DNA of 64,000 nucleotides from positions 1-64,000 of the forward strand of contig NZ_JAUXSP010000011.1 of NCBI RefSeq assembly GCF_030679875.1, read 5' to 3'. This DNA is from Phenylobacterium sp. GTDB lineage: Bacteria; Pseudomonadota; Alphaproteobacteria; Caulobacterales; Caulobacteraceae. Position numbers and translations under genes: made by a program. Positions 28,882-37,690 of the stretch are shown in pieces; within the stretch, counting starts at the first letter, position 1, and each line of letters begins with the position of its first letter. The notes below the pieces were generated by a model. It saw only the letters and a program-made list of their open reading frames with translations. It made no database searches and had not been told where the DNA came from.

Positions 28882-28907
28882 GGGGGTCGCGGGTCGCCGC
28901 GGCCCCC
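28882..28907 (+). terminator. Terminator of acnA
   Basis: GGGGGTCGCGG and CCGCGGCCCCC form an 11-bp stem (one G-U pair) with a GTCG loop, followed by TTCGCCGTTTT. Confidence 0.75.
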
Positions 28908-29017
28908 TTCGCCGTTTTATGAGGGACTGCTTTTTTGAGACGTCGAACCCAATGTCGACCTCTGCTCACACCTTGTTGAAACGCGCTGGCGCGACAACTC
29001 GGCTTTATTGCCCGCCC

Positions 29018-29746
29018 ATGATCAGAGCCCTGCTCGCTAGCCTGTGTCTCCTGGCGGTTCCCGCTGTCGCCGCCGCGGCCAAGCCCCCCGTGGTGGTGGA
29101 GTTCTATACCGCCCAGGGCTGTGCGGCCTGCGCGGAGGCGAACACCTTCGTCAACGGCCTGGCCGACCGGCCAGGGGTCGTGGCCCTGACCTTCGCCGTC
29201 GATTACTGGGACTATCTGGGCTGGGAAGACACCTTCGCCCTGCCGGAGTTCGCCGAGCGGCAGAAGGCCTATCTGGCGCCCCTGTCCCTGCGCGAGCCCT
29301 ACACCCCTCAGCTGGTGATCAATGGGGCCAGCGAAGTCTCCGCCGTCGAGCCTGAAAAGGTCGAGACCCTGCTGGACGCCGCCGCCCGCAGCCAGGCGCC
29401 GGCGCCGGACATCCAGTTCATCGGCCCGCGCCGGGTGGACGTCGGCTCTGGACCTGTCCCCAGGGGCGGGGCCGAGGTCTGGCTGATCCGCTATGATCCG
29501 AAGCCGCAGGAAGTGGTGGTGCGCAGGGGGGAAAACCGCGGCCAGACCCTGGAGCAACGCAATGTTGTCCGGGAGATCGTTCGCCTGGGCCAATGGCGGG
29601 GTCGCCCCACCGCCTATGCAGCGCCCGAAGCCAAGGAAGAGGGCCTTGAGACCCTGCTGATCGTCCAGACTCCGGAAGGTGGGCGCATCCTGGCGGCCAA
29701 ACCCAAGACGACGCAGCTCGCCAAGCCTCAGACCGCATCGCGCTAG
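29018..29746 (+). CDS. DUF1223 secreted thioredoxin-like protein
   Basis: A 242-residue protein with a Sec signal (MIRALLASLCLLAVPAVAAA). A thioredoxin-like domain follows: VVVEFYTAQGCAACAEANTF holds a CxxC pair, and YTPQLVINGASEV matches the cis-Pro region. DUF1223 proteins are uncharacterised. The signal peptide favours the ATG at 29018 over upstream in-frame starts. Confidence 0.88.
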   Translation: MIRALLASLCLLAVPAVAAAAKPPVVVEFYTAQGCAACAEANTFVNGLADRPGVVALTFAVDYWDYLGWEDTFALPEFAERQKAYLAPLSLREPYTPQLVINGASEVSAVEPEKVETLLDAAARSQAPAPDIQFIGPRRVDVGSGPVPRGGAEVWLIRYDPKPQEVVVRRGENRGQTLEQRNVVREIVRLGQWRGRPTAYAAPEAKEEGLETLLIVQTPEGGRILAAKPKTTQLAKPQTASR

Positions 29747-30081
29747 ATCTTCCGCACAGCGATAGATCGCGCCTGGGCCGGCCGGCTGGCTGGCGCCCAG
29801 GCGCAAAAAAGCCCGTGCGGGGGAGGGGGGCTACTCCGCACGGGCCTTCTTAGGGGAAGGGGATAGACGCCGGCTGATCGAGCTCCCGGGTCCCAGGGGG
29901 GCTGGGGGGGCTGTTCAGGGTCCGGAACCGCGAGGTGTCCCGATCAACCGACAATGCATTTATTGTCGACCAAACAGGCGGGGTCGGGACCGAAATAAGG
30001 TCTTTTCACGGCGTGAGGCTTTTCGCCCGCCGTGCGATGGCGGCTCGATTTTAGCCCGATATTGAGTCACCCTCGGCTGCA
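29747..30081. other. Intergenic region with terminator and inverted repeat
   Basis: A 335-bp stretch without a gene. It holds the terminator at 29811-29845, G-rich tracts around 29895-29911, and the inverted repeat CGACAAT-6-ATTGTCG at 29949-29968. The rest presumably carries the promoter of the DUF2794 gene; nothing else is recognised. Confidence 0.6.
29811..29845. terminator. Strong bidirectional-looking terminator
   Basis: GCCCGTGCGG and CCGCACGGGC form a perfect 10-bp stem with a 15-nt loop. It is preceded by AAAAAA and followed by CTTCTT, so it could act in both directions. It ends the DUF1223 transcript. Confidence 0.85.
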
Positions 30082-30432
30082 ATGGCTACTGATCCGTCCG
30101 CCAATGATTCCGCCGCCAGCGGCCGCAGGGCTGGTCCGGTCTTCTTTCATCGCCAGGAATTCCAGCGGCTGCTGAACCTCTATGGCCGGATGGTCGCGGC
30201 TGGCGAGTGGCGGGACTATTCCATCGAGCCAGGGACCGAGGCCTGCGCCTTTTCGGTCTTCCGCCGCGCCGCAGAGGCGCCCCTCTACCGGATCGAGAAG
30301 CGGCCGTCCCTGGCGCGGCGCCAGGGCGCCTGGGCGGTGATCGGCCACGGGGGCATGGTCCTGCGCCGGGGCCACGAGCTGGAACAGGTGCTCAGGTTTT
30401 TCGACAAGGGGCGCTTCAAAGTCATCGACTGA
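30082..30432 (+). CDS. DUF2794 family protein
   Basis: A 116-residue conserved alphaproteobacterial protein of unknown function. The signature region is FFHRQEFQRLLNLYGRMVAAGEWRDYSI, followed by AVFRR-type residues and LYRIEKRPSLARRQG. No signal or membrane segment. It is convergent with the YdcH-like gene; a hairpin GACGCC-TCAA-GGCGTC (30431-30446) overlaps its stop codon. Confidence 0.85.
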   Translation: MATDPSANDSAASGRRAGPVFFHRQEFQRLLNLYGRMVAAGEWRDYSIEPGTEACAFSVFRRAAEAPLYRIEKRPSLARRQGAWAVIGHGGMVLRRGHELEQVLRFFDKGRFKVID

Positions 30433-30459
30433 CGCCTCAAGGCGTCCCAGGGGATGATC

Positions 30460-30675
30460 TCAGGCGATGATGTCCGGGGTGATCTGATCTTCCAGGGCGG
30501 CGATCTCGTCCTTCAGGACCAGCTTTCGGCGCTTGAAACGCCCAAGAACCCCAAGGCTCGGGGTCGGCATGGCGCTGATCGCGTGGACGGCGACGTCCAG
30601 ATCGGCGTGTTCCTGCCGGGCCGCAGCCAGTCGCTCGCGCAGCTGCGCCTCCGGATCGGGCCCCAGATCGTTCAT
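30460..30675 (-). CDS. YdcH-family (DUF465) protein
   Basis: A 71-residue helical protein. The pattern LAAARQEHADLDVAV...LGRFKRRKLVLKDEIAALE is typical of DUF465: two helices forming a coiled coil, with the basic KRRKL motif. Function unknown. A second member lies at 31940-32113. Confidence 0.85.
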   Translation of the reverse strand: MNDLGPDPEAQLRERLAAARQEHADLDVAVHAISAMPTPSLGVLGRFKRRKLVLKDEIAALEDQITPDIIA

Positions 30676-30712
30676 GCCCCCCCCGCCATGGCGTTGTGTC
30701 TTCGCCTCATCA

Positions 30713-31183
30713 TCATCCTGGTTTGCCAGGATCGGGTAAAGACCCGCTTAGGGCTGCGGACAATTTGGTGAGGGCTGTGACGTCCGCCGGCCTGCCCCAG
30801 GCGGCCACGGCGGCGGTGAGCGCCGCGTCAAGACCGGCGCCTCCTGGCCCGCCGCAGGCCGACAGAGCCACCAGAAGCAGCCGTTCCGACTCAAGTTCTG
30901 CCGTCTTCACCTGGACCCGCAAGGCTTCCCGCGCGCCGGCCTCGACGCCGGGCAGGTCTGTCTTCAGGCCCCGGCGGGCCGAACGCAGGGGCAGGATGGC
31001 GCTGGCCTCCCAGGCCCTGGCCAGATCAGCGGCCTCTGCGATTACCCCAGGCTCGAGGGGCCGTGCGAAGGCCGCCCACAGCAGCAGGGGCACGCATTGC
31101 CCATGGTCATCCTGCAGGGCCAGAGCCGCCTCGGCGACGCCTGGACGCCCATAGGCCGCCACAGCCCAGGACCAGAGGTCCAC
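30713..31183 (-). CDS. TIGR02444 family protein
   Basis: A 156-residue, mostly helical protein, GTG start. The opening LWSWAVAAYGRPGVAEAAL and QDDHGQCVPLLLWAA are the family signature. Function unknown. It begins 3 bp after the ubiX stop codon, so it is probably co-transcribed with ubiX. Confidence 0.82.
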   Translation of the reverse strand: MDLWSWAVAAYGRPGVAEAALALQDDHGQCVPLLLWAAFARPLEPGVIAEAADLARAWEASAILPLRSARRGLKTDLPGVEAGAREALRVQVKTAELESERLLLVALSACGGPGGAGLDAALTAAVAAWGRPADVTALTKLSAALSGSLPDPGKPG

Positions 31184-31186
31184 GAT

Positions 31187-31810
31187 TCAGCCATCCGCCA
31201 GGGGCGGCATGGCCATGTCCTGGCCCCAGCGCTTCACCCTCGACCAGGACAGGCCGAACAGATCCAGCGCCCGGCCTACCGACTGGTCGACCATTTCCTC
31301 CAGGCTGACGGGCTTGGCGTAGAAGGCCGGCAGGGGCGGGGCGATCACTGCGCCCATCTCGGCCAGCTTCACCATGGTCCGCAGGTGGCCCAGGTGCAGG
31401 GGGGTCTCCCGCACCATCAGCACCAGGGGGCGGCGCTCCTTCAGGGCGACGTCGGCGGCCCGGGTCATCAGGGAGGAGGTCACCCCGGTGGCGATTTCGC
31501 TCATCGTCCGCACCGAACAGGGCGCGATCAGCATGCCAAGCATCGGATAGGAGCCGGAGGCGATGGCCGCGCCCACGTCGCCGGGCCGGTAGGCCACATC
31601 GGCCATGGCCTGGACCTCGGTCAGGGACAGCTCGGTCTCCTGGGCCAGGGTCAGGGCCGCGGCCCGGCTCATGATCAGATGACTCTCCACGCCCAGGTCG
31701 CGACAGGCGGCCAGGGCGCGCAAGCCATAGGCCACGCCGCTGGCCCCGGCGATCCCCACGGCCAGGCGAGACCGGGCGCCCTGAACGGCGGTTGGACCGA
31801 TTTGCGACAT
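31187..31810 (-). CDS. ubiX: Flavin prenyltransferase UbiX
   Basis: Makes the prenylated FMN cofactor for UbiD decarboxylases, needed in ubiquinone synthesis. The protein has 207 residues. Motifs: VGIAGASGVAYGLRAL (FMN binding), LIAPCSVRTMSEIATGV, and RRPLVLMVRETPLHLGHLRTM, with the Arg/Glu that bind the prenyl phosphate. ubiD is not in the window. Confidence 0.95.
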   Translation of the reverse strand: MSQIGPTAVQGARSRLAVGIAGASGVAYGLRALAACRDLGVESHLIMSRAAALTLAQETELSLTEVQAMADVAYRPGDVGAAIASGSYPMLGMLIAPCSVRTMSEIATGVTSSLMTRAADVALKERRPLVLMVRETPLHLGHLRTMVKLAEMGAVIAPPLPAFYAKPVSLEEMVDQSVGRALDLFGLSWSRVKRWGQDMAMPPLADG

Positions 31811-31875
31811 ACCGTCTCACCCTGCGCCAAAAAAGCCGGCCCTAATCCGAACTCAACCCTGCGCAATCATATTTG

Positions 31876-31906
31876 ATCTGACACCCCCGCGAAGGGGTGA
31901 TCAGAT
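31876..31906 (+). other. Hairpin in leader of YdcH-like gene
   Basis: ATCTGA-CACCCC pairs with GGGGTG-A-TCAGAT (12 bp, one bulged A, 6-nt loop), ending 33 bp before the ATG at 31940. It could be a transcription-terminating or stabilising 5' UTR structure. Confidence 0.5.
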
Positions 31907-31939
31907 GCCGTGTCGAAAAACCTTGAAGGAGGCGTACCT

Positions 31940-32113
31940 ATGGCCGTTGAAGCCCGCATCCGTGAGCTTGGATCTCGCCATCAAACCCTGGACAAGGCGA
32001 TCCAGGATGAAGTGCGAAGCCCCGCGGGAGACGACCTTCGCCTACAGGAACTCAAGCGACGAAAGCTCAAGCTGAAGGAAGAGATGCAGACCTTGCAGCG
32101 CAAGGCCCATTGA
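31940..32113 (+). CDS. YdcH-family (DUF465) protein
   Basis: A 57-residue protein, MAVEARIRELGSRHQTLDKAI...RLQELKRRKLKLKEEMQTLQ, two helices with the KRRKLKLKEE motif. The ATG at 31940 is chosen because GAAGGAGG precedes it; a GTG frame extends 10 codons upstream. Function unknown. It is followed by a strong terminator, so it is a single-gene transcript. Confidence 0.88.
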   Translation: MAVEARIRELGSRHQTLDKAIQDEVRSPAGDDLRLQELKRRKLKLKEEMQTLQRKAH

Positions 32114-32129
32114 TCCTCCAGAACGGAAA

Positions 32130-32154
32130 AAGGCCCGCGCATTGCGCGGGCCTT
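32130..32154 (+). terminator. Terminator of YdcH-like gene
   Basis: AAGGCCCGCGC and GCGCGGGCCTT form an 11-bp perfect stem with loop ATT, followed by TTGC; the preceding A-run makes it likely active in both directions (also for the convergent trcR-type gene). Confidence 0.9.
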
Positions 32155-32184
32155 TTGCATTTTCGAGGGTCGGGCGGACCGAAA

Positions 32185-32811
32185 TCAGTCCCGCTCAACC
32201 TCTTCAGGGACCGCGCCGGTCTCTGAGGCCGGACGAAGGGAGGGGCCGTCGGGATCAACGATGCCGGCCTTGGCGTCGTCCTTGGCCTTCTTGTCGGCGG
32301 CTTTGCGCACCACGGCGTCCAGCTCCATCTGAGTCGACAGGCCGAGCGTCACCGGGTCCACAGGCTTGATATTGGCCGAGTTCCAGTGGGTGCGATTACG
32401 GATCTGGTCGATGGTCGCCTTGGTGGTGCCCAGGATGCGGGAGATTTGCGCGTCCGGCACCTCGGGGTGGTTTCGCAGGAACCAGGCGATGGCGTCGGGG
32501 CGGTCCTGCCGACGGGACACCGGGGTGTAGCGCGGCGCCTTCTTGGTCGGCTTGAGCAGCTCGGCGTGGCGGCTCTTCTGAGCCTTCATCCGATAGGCCC
32601 CGTTGGCCTGGGCGGCGTCCAGCTCTTCGCGGGACAGCTGGCCGTTGCCGATCGGGTCGGCGCCGCGAATGTCGCGCGCCACTTCGCCATCGGCGATGCC
32701 GCGCACCTCAAGGGGGTGCAGGCCGCAGAAGTCCGCGATCTGGTCAAAGGTCAGAGAGGTGTTGTCGACCAGCCAGACGGCGGTCGCCTTGGGCATCAAA
32801 ATGTCGGTCAT
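32185..32811 (-). CDS. trcR: TrcR/DUF1013 family cell-cycle transcription-associated regulator
   Basis: A 208-residue conserved alphaproteobacterial protein, formerly DUF1013. It starts MTDILMPKATAVWLVDNTSL, then TFDQIADFCGLHPLEVRGIADGE (helix-turn-helix-like). A second DNA-binding-like segment is RPDAIAWFLRNHPEVPDAQI with SRILGTTKATIDQIRNRTHW. The C-terminus is charged and probably disordered. The family is named TrcR and linked to cell-cycle transcription in Caulobacter relatives; the name here is by family resemblance. Confidence 0.88.
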   Translation of the reverse strand: MTDILMPKATAVWLVDNTSLTFDQIADFCGLHPLEVRGIADGEVARDIRGADPIGNGQLSREELDAAQANGAYRMKAQKSRHAELLKPTKKAPRYTPVSRRQDRPDAIAWFLRNHPEVPDAQISRILGTTKATIDQIRNRTHWNSANIKPVDPVTLGLSTQMELDAVVRKAADKKAKDDAKAGIVDPDGPSLRPASETGAVPEEVERD

Positions 32812-32942
32812 GGCCGTACTCCAGAAACGACGGCGCCCGGCCTTTCGGCCGGGCGGTTGTCAATATTCCGTATAGGCCCGTTCCACGGGAAAGCAAATGC
32901 CCGCCCGGGGCCTTTCCCGAGAGCGTGATGACCCAGACGTCC

Positions 32943-33704
32943 TCAGGCGCTGGCTGCGGGCGCCAGCGGGGCGGGGGCCGGGGCGCCGACGGGACGGCCG
33001 ATCCAGATCTGGCCGCTCCTGGCGACGACGTCTCCGTCGGCGTCATAGAGGGCGACGCCGGCGAAGAACTTCCGGCCTTCAGACTCTCCTGCCGAGGCGA
33101 CAATCACATAGGTCTCTCCGGCCTTGGGCGCCTTGAGCACCTCTCCGGACATCGTGCCCAGGAGGCCGACGGGCGATCCGGTCTTGATCCACCAGGCCAT
33201 GGAGCCCGAGCAGTCGAGGGCGCCCCAGGTGATTTCGTCGGGCATGGTCCCGTCGGCCGCGGCGAAATTGGCGTGCGGAACCCACAGGCCAGCGCAGACG
33301 CCCGCTTCGGCGCCGGGAACCTGACCGACATGAACCCCCAGGCCTTCGCCGGCCTCGCGCTCGATGCAGCAGGAAAAGCAGCCCCGGTGCAGGGAGCGGG
33401 TGGCGAAGGGCGAGGCCGCCGCCGCCGCCCGGGCCACTCCAACGCCGGGCGAGGGGGGCGGGGGCGGAATCTGATCGTCGCGGGCCGGCTTGGCCACGCC
33501 CAGGACCTGACCCTCGGCGCCGAGGGCCGAGACCGCGCCATCCTCACCCGTGACCAGCTCCACCGGGGTGTCGAGGGGCACGCCGGCCCGCAGCATGGCG
33601 CTGCCCTTGCCGCCGACGGCCTTGGCCAGCAGGCCGCAGATATAGCCGCCATTGGCGGTGACGGGGGGGCCGCGGAACTGCCGCGGAACGACGATCTGGG
33701 TCAT
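32943..33704 (-). CDS. Hotdog-fold thioesterase-like protein (uncharacterised)
   Basis: A 253-residue protein with two half-domains. The N-terminal FRGPPVTANGGYICGLLAKAV resembles the first helix of hotdog acyl-CoA thioesterases. The centre holds a Cys-rich HRGCFSCCIEREAGEGLGVHVG, and DEITWGALDCSGSMAWW is typical of an uncharacterised hotdog family better known from actinobacteria. An acyl-thioester substrate is an inference. The ATG at 33704 is chosen over an upstream in-frame start. Confidence 0.65.
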   Translation of the reverse strand: MTQIVVPRQFRGPPVTANGGYICGLLAKAVGGKGSAMLRAGVPLDTPVELVTGEDGAVSALGAEGQVLGVAKPARDDQIPPPPPSPGVGVARAAAAASPFATRSLHRGCFSCCIEREAGEGLGVHVGQVPGAEAGVCAGLWVPHANFAAADGTMPDEITWGALDCSGSMAWWIKTGSPVGLLGTMSGEVLKAPKAGETYVIVASAGESEGRKFFAGVALYDADGDVVARSGQIWIGRPVGAPAPAPLAPAASA

Positions 33705-33927
33705 GGGGTGCACTCGGGAAATGGAACAGCTTGAAATCAACGGTCGGACGGCGGCGCCGTCGCGTGAGCGGGTTGGTCTGGCCAGCGTGAAAATCCGCGC
33801 CGGTGGGGCCTAGATTGGCGGAAAACCGGGGGCCTTGGCAATTCACAGCTGCGCCGGAGGCGGCGGCGCATCCAAATCCCCAGTGGCGGCGTTTGACGGC
33901 GAACACGCCAGACAACGGGAGACACCC

Positions 33928-34464
33928 ATGGCCAAGATTGACGCCATCAAGCTGCTGAAGGACGACCACCGGGAGGTGGAGGACCTGTTCGAACAGTTCG
34001 AAAAGGCCACAGCCAAGGACCGCAAGGCTAAGATCGTCGCGAAGATCTGCACCGAGCTGACCGTGCACAGCCTGATAGAGGAAGAGATCTTCTACCCCAC
34101 CTTCCGGGGCAAGATTGAAGACGACATCCTGGACGAGGGATATGTGGAGCACGACGGCGCCAAGGTGCTGATCGCCGAACTGATGGCCGGCTCCCCCGAC
34201 GACCCCTTCTATGACGCCAAGGTTTCGGTGCTGTCCGAAGAGATCGAGCACCACGTCAAGGAGGAGGAGCGCCCGTCTGAGGGCATGTTCGCCCAGTGCC
34301 GGCGCACCGATGTCGACCTGGTGGACCTGGCCGAGCGGATGCAGGCCCGCAAGGACGAGCTGATGGCCATGATCAAGGCCAATGGCCTGCCCGCGCCGGA
34401 AACCCGGTCCTTCAAGGGCGCCAAGCTGGTCTATGGCGAACCCCCAGCCACCCCGATCGCCTAA
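33928..34464 (+). CDS. Hemerythrin (HHE) domain protein
   Basis: A 178-residue four-helix bundle with di-iron ligands: KDDHREVEDLFEQFE (His), VHSLIEEEIFYPTF (His and Glu), VEHDGAKVLIAEL (His), and IEHHVKEEERP (His). HHE proteins sense or store O2/NO or protect against oxidative stress. The C-terminal tail after the bundle is short and unstructured. The ATG at 33928 is preceded by GGGAGA. Confidence 0.92.
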   Translation: MAKIDAIKLLKDDHREVEDLFEQFEKATAKDRKAKIVAKICTELTVHSLIEEEIFYPTFRGKIEDDILDEGYVEHDGAKVLIAELMAGSPDDPFYDAKVSVLSEEIEHHVKEEERPSEGMFAQCRRTDVDLVDLAERMQARKDELMAMIKANGLPAPETRSFKGAKLVYGEPPATPIA

Positions 34465-34488
34465 GGCCAGGTCGCCCTGGTCAGGCCG

Positions 34489-35616
34489 TCAGCCCAGCGG
34501 CTGGCGGCCGACGATCTTCAGGCCATAGCCGGCTGAGCCCGGCAGCACGGTGTCGGCGTTGCTGAGCAGCACCAGGTCGCGCACGCCCAGGTCCAGGAGG
34601 ATCTGAGCGCCCACCCCATAGTCCCGCAGGATATTGGCCGGGGCGGCGAGGGCGCCATCCTGACCATAGCGTTCTGAAAGCCAGGCGGGATTGGAGTCGC
34701 GGATGAAGACCGCGACGCCGGCGCCATCGTGCTCCGCCAGGGCCTTCAGCGCCCGGGGGACGTGGTCGCGCCGCGGCCCCGCGGCGCCCAGCAGGTCGGC
34801 GGCGAAATCGACCCTGTGCATGCGCACCAGGGTCGGCTTGTCCTGGGCGCCGCGGCCGCGGGTGAGCGCCACGTGCTCGGTGTGGTCGAGGATGTTGCGA
34901 TAGATCACCATCCGGAAGGCGCCATAGGCGCTCTCGAAGGGGGTCTCCAGCACCCGCTCCACCTGACGCTCGGTGCGGCGGCGGTAGGCGATCAGGTCGG
35001 CGATGGTCCCGATCTTCAGCCCATGCAGGCGGGCGAAATCGATCAGGTCGGGCAGGCGGGCCATGGTCCCGTCATCGCGCATGATCTCGCAGATGACGCC
35101 GGCCGGGTTGAGGCCCGCCAGGCGGGAGATGTCGACAGCGGCCTCGGTGTGGCCGGCGCGGACCAGCACGCCGCCGGGCCGGGCCACCAGAGGAAAGACG
35201 TGGCCGGGCGAGACGATGTCGTCAGGGCCCTTGGTGGGGTCCACCGCCACGGCGATGGTGTGGGCCCGGTCATGGGCGGAGATGCCGGTGGTCACCCCTT
35301 CCCGGGCCTCCACCGAAACCGTGAACGCCGTGCCGTGACCAGACCCGTTGTCGGCGGTCATCGGCGGCAGGCGCAGGGTCCGGGCCCGCTCGGCGGTGAT
35401 GGACAGGCAGATCAGCCCCCGGGCGTATCGGGCCATGAAGTTGATCTGGGCCGGCGTGGCGAACTGGGCGGGGATGATCACATCCCCCTCATTCTCCCGG
35501 TCTTCGGCGTCCACGAGGATGTAGGGTCGGCCATTGCGGGCCTCCTCGATAATCTCCTCGATAGGGCTGACCGCCCGCTCAGCGGCGGCGGCTTGGGTGT
35601 CCGGAGTCGTGGTCAT
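34489..35616 (-). CDS. ribB: 3,4-dihydroxy-2-butanone-4-phosphate synthase with degenerate GTP cyclohydrolase II domain
   Basis: 375 residues. The N-terminal RibB domain (about 18-220) is intact: [16 protein letters not shown] (Mg-binding Glu and Asp), [12 protein letters not shown], and [17 protein letters not shown]. The C-terminal half aligns by position with RibA but lacks the zinc Cys triplet and the conserved GTP-binding motifs; the matching region reads [21 protein letters not shown]. It resembles the RibBX type known in other proteobacteria, so riboflavin synthesis would need a separate RibA. The ATG at 35616 lies just after an upstream in-frame extension. Confidence 0.88.
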   Translation of the reverse strand: MTTTPDTQAAAAERAVSPIEEIIEEARNGRPYILVDAEDRENEGDVIIPAQFATPAQINFMARYARGLICLSITAERARTLRLPPMTADNGSGHGTAFTVSVEAREGVTTGISAHDRAHTIAVAVDPTKGPDDIVSPGHVFPLVARPGGVLVRAGHTEAAVDISRLAGLNPAGVICEIMRDDGTMARLPDLIDFARLHGLKIGTIADLIAYRRRTERQVERVLETPFESAYGAFRMVIYRNILDHTEHVALTRGRGAQDKPTLVRMHRVDFAADLLGAAGPRRDHVPRALKALAEHDGAGVAVFIRDSNPAWLSERYGQDGALAAPANILRDYGVGAQILLDLGVRDLVLLSNADTVLPGSAGYGLKIVGRQPLG

Positions 35617-35686
35617 ATGCGCTCTCGTCGGCCGATCAGGGCCTCTGCTGGCCATTTAGGCGCCCTGGGGCCCCCCTCCAAGGTGT

Positions 35687-37444
35687 TCAGACCTCGACTT
35701 CGGCCGCAAAGGCGGCTTTCAGCTCGGGCTTGAGGATCTTGCCATTGGCGTTGCGCGGCAAGGTCTCGGGCCAGAAGGCGACCTTCACCGGGACCTTGAA
35801 GCTGGCCAGGCGGGCTCGGACAAAGGCGCGCAGCTCGTCCTCGGTGGCCTGGCCGCCGGGCTTCAGATGGACCACGGCGGCGGGCTCTTCGCCCAGTGTC
35901 CGGTGGGGCAGGCCGATGAGCGCGGCGTCCATCACATCGGGATGGTCGTAGAGAACATTCTCGACCTCCACGCAGTAGATATTCTCGCCGCCGCGGATCA
36001 GCATGTCCTTGGCCCGGTCGACGATGAAGCAGAATCCCTCCTCGTCCAGGCGGGCCAGATCACCGGTGCGCACCCAGCCGTCCACGAAGGTCTCGGCGGT
36101 CGCCTCGGGGCGGTTCCAGTAGCCTTTGACGATGTTGGGGCCCTTGGCCCACAGCTCGCCCACCCGGCCCACAGGCAGCTCGGTGACCCCGTCGGCGGGA
36201 TCGACGATCTTCAGCTCGCAGGGCGGCGGGGCCACGCCGCAGGAGTCGGGGCGGTGCTCATAGTCGCGGCCGATATTGGTGGTGCAGGTGGCCGAGGTTT
36301 CGGTCATGCCCCAGCCATTGGATGGGGCCGAGCCTGGGAAGGTCTCGACGATCTTTCGCACCAGGTCCGGCGCCGAGGGCGCGCCGCCATAGGCCACGGT
36401 GGTGAGCGAGGACAGGTCGAAGTCCTTGCGGGCCGGATGCTCGATCAGCTGCCAGGCGATGGTCGGAACGCCGCCGGTGTTGGTGACGCGCTCGCGCTCG
36501 ATCAGGCCCATGGCCTCCACCGGCTCCCACTTGCGCATCAGGACGAGCTTGGAGCCCGAATTGATGGCTGGCGACAGGGTCGCGTTGCAGCCGGTGACAT
36601 GGAACAGGGGGACCACCAGCAGATAGGCCCGCTGGGGCAGCTTGTGCGGATCCTGCTCGGGGATCGGCTCGCCTCGGCGCAGGAAGCCCCGGGCGCCGGC
36701 GCAGGCGCTGGCCAGGATGTTGGCCGTCAGGTTGCGATGGGTCCCCAGGGCGCCCTTGGGTTTTCCGGTGGTGCCGGAGGTGTAGAAGATCGTCGCGGCG
36801 TCGTCGGGCCCCAGGGCCACCTCCGGCAGCGGCCGGTCGGCGAGGGTCCCCCAGCTGTTCACCGGCCCGATCACGTCCTCCAGCCTGGCCAGGCGCGGAT
36901 CGGCGGGCAGGGCCCCGGCCCGGGTGACATAGATGCGAGCCAGGTCGGGACAGGCGTCCAGGTGTTCAAGGATGCGGTCTAGCCGCTCGTCATCCACCAG
37001 GGCGACCTTGGCGCCGGAATCGGCCAGGCCGAACTCCAGCTCGGCGCCCGTCCACCAGGCGTTCAGCGGGGTGACGATGGCCCCGACAAGGGCGCCGGCG
37101 AAAAACACCACCGGCCATTCAGGCAGGTTACGCATGACCAGCGCCACCCGGTCGCCGGGCTTCACCCCGTCGGCCTGCAGCTGGTGTGCGAGGGTGATGA
37201 CCGCCCGGGTGAAGGCCTCGAAGGTGGCGCGCTCGTCCTCATGGACCAGGAACTCGCGATCGCCAAAGGCCCGGCCGTTCAGCAGCACGTCGCGCAAGGT
37301 GGGCGGGGCGTTCTTCCAGACCTTGGTCGGAATCCCGTCGATCACCGCCTCGGAAAGCTCGAAGCGTTCGCCGGGCGCCGTCAGCCGGGCGTGGGCCTCG
37401 TCGATCGACATGACGGGCCAGGGTTTGGCGGCGGTCTCGGTCAT
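35687..37444 (-). CDS. Class I adenylate-forming acyl-CoA ligase
   Basis: 585 residues. AMP-binding signature TIFYTSGTTGKPKG at 218-231, adenylate motif GWGMTETSAT, hinge Asp in WVRTGDLARLDEEG, and catalytic Lys near PRNANGKILKPELK. This is the fatty-acid/aryl CoA synthetase group (FadD-like). Substrate unknown. The acyl-CoA dehydrogenase at 37691-39025 lies upstream on the same strand, with a palindromic repeat between. Confidence 0.9.
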   Translation of the reverse strand: MTETAAKPWPVMSIDEAHARLTAPGERFELSEAVIDGIPTKVWKNAPPTLRDVLLNGRAFGDREFLVHEDERATFEAFTRAVITLAHQLQADGVKPGDRVALVMRNLPEWPVVFFAGALVGAIVTPLNAWWTGAELEFGLADSGAKVALVDDERLDRILEHLDACPDLARIYVTRAGALPADPRLARLEDVIGPVNSWGTLADRPLPEVALGPDDAATIFYTSGTTGKPKGALGTHRNLTANILASACAGARGFLRRGEPIPEQDPHKLPQRAYLLVVPLFHVTGCNATLSPAINSGSKLVLMRKWEPVEAMGLIERERVTNTGGVPTIAWQLIEHPARKDFDLSSLTTVAYGGAPSAPDLVRKIVETFPGSAPSNGWGMTETSATCTTNIGRDYEHRPDSCGVAPPPCELKIVDPADGVTELPVGRVGELWAKGPNIVKGYWNRPEATAETFVDGWVRTGDLARLDEEGFCFIVDRAKDMLIRGGENIYCVEVENVLYDHPDVMDAALIGLPHRTLGEEPAAVVHLKPGGQATEDELRAFVRARLASFKVPVKVAFWPETLPRNANGKILKPELKAAFAAEVEV

Positions 37445-37577
37445 GGGGGTCCTGGTGTCCTCGGGGGCTTGGCCGTCTTGTCGCGACCTCTGCGCTCAGA
37501 AAGCCGAGCCGCGGGCGCGAGGCAAGTCCGCGCTGCTGACGCGTAGCGAACCGGAAGGCTCAAGCCTACCCCCTCCA

Positions 37578-37665
37578 CCGTCATCCTGGGCCTTGCGCCC
37601 AGGATCCCTCTCGAGGCTTGCGCCGGCCGCCGAGAGGGATGCTCGGCACACGGCCGAGCATGACG
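37578..37665. repeat. Nested palindromic repeat, copy D (inverted orientation)
   Basis: An 88-bp element with ends CCGTCATCCTGGG... and ...GAGCATGACG. Its centre matches the reverse complement of copy A (CCCTCTCGAGGCTTGCGCC). Hairpin 1 is ATCCTGGG/CCCAGGAT and hairpin 2 is ATGCTCGGC/GCCGAGCAT: the bases differ from A and B but both arms change together. Confidence 0.85.
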
Positions 37666-37690
37666 AAATTTGGGAGCGACGCGCGACCCA

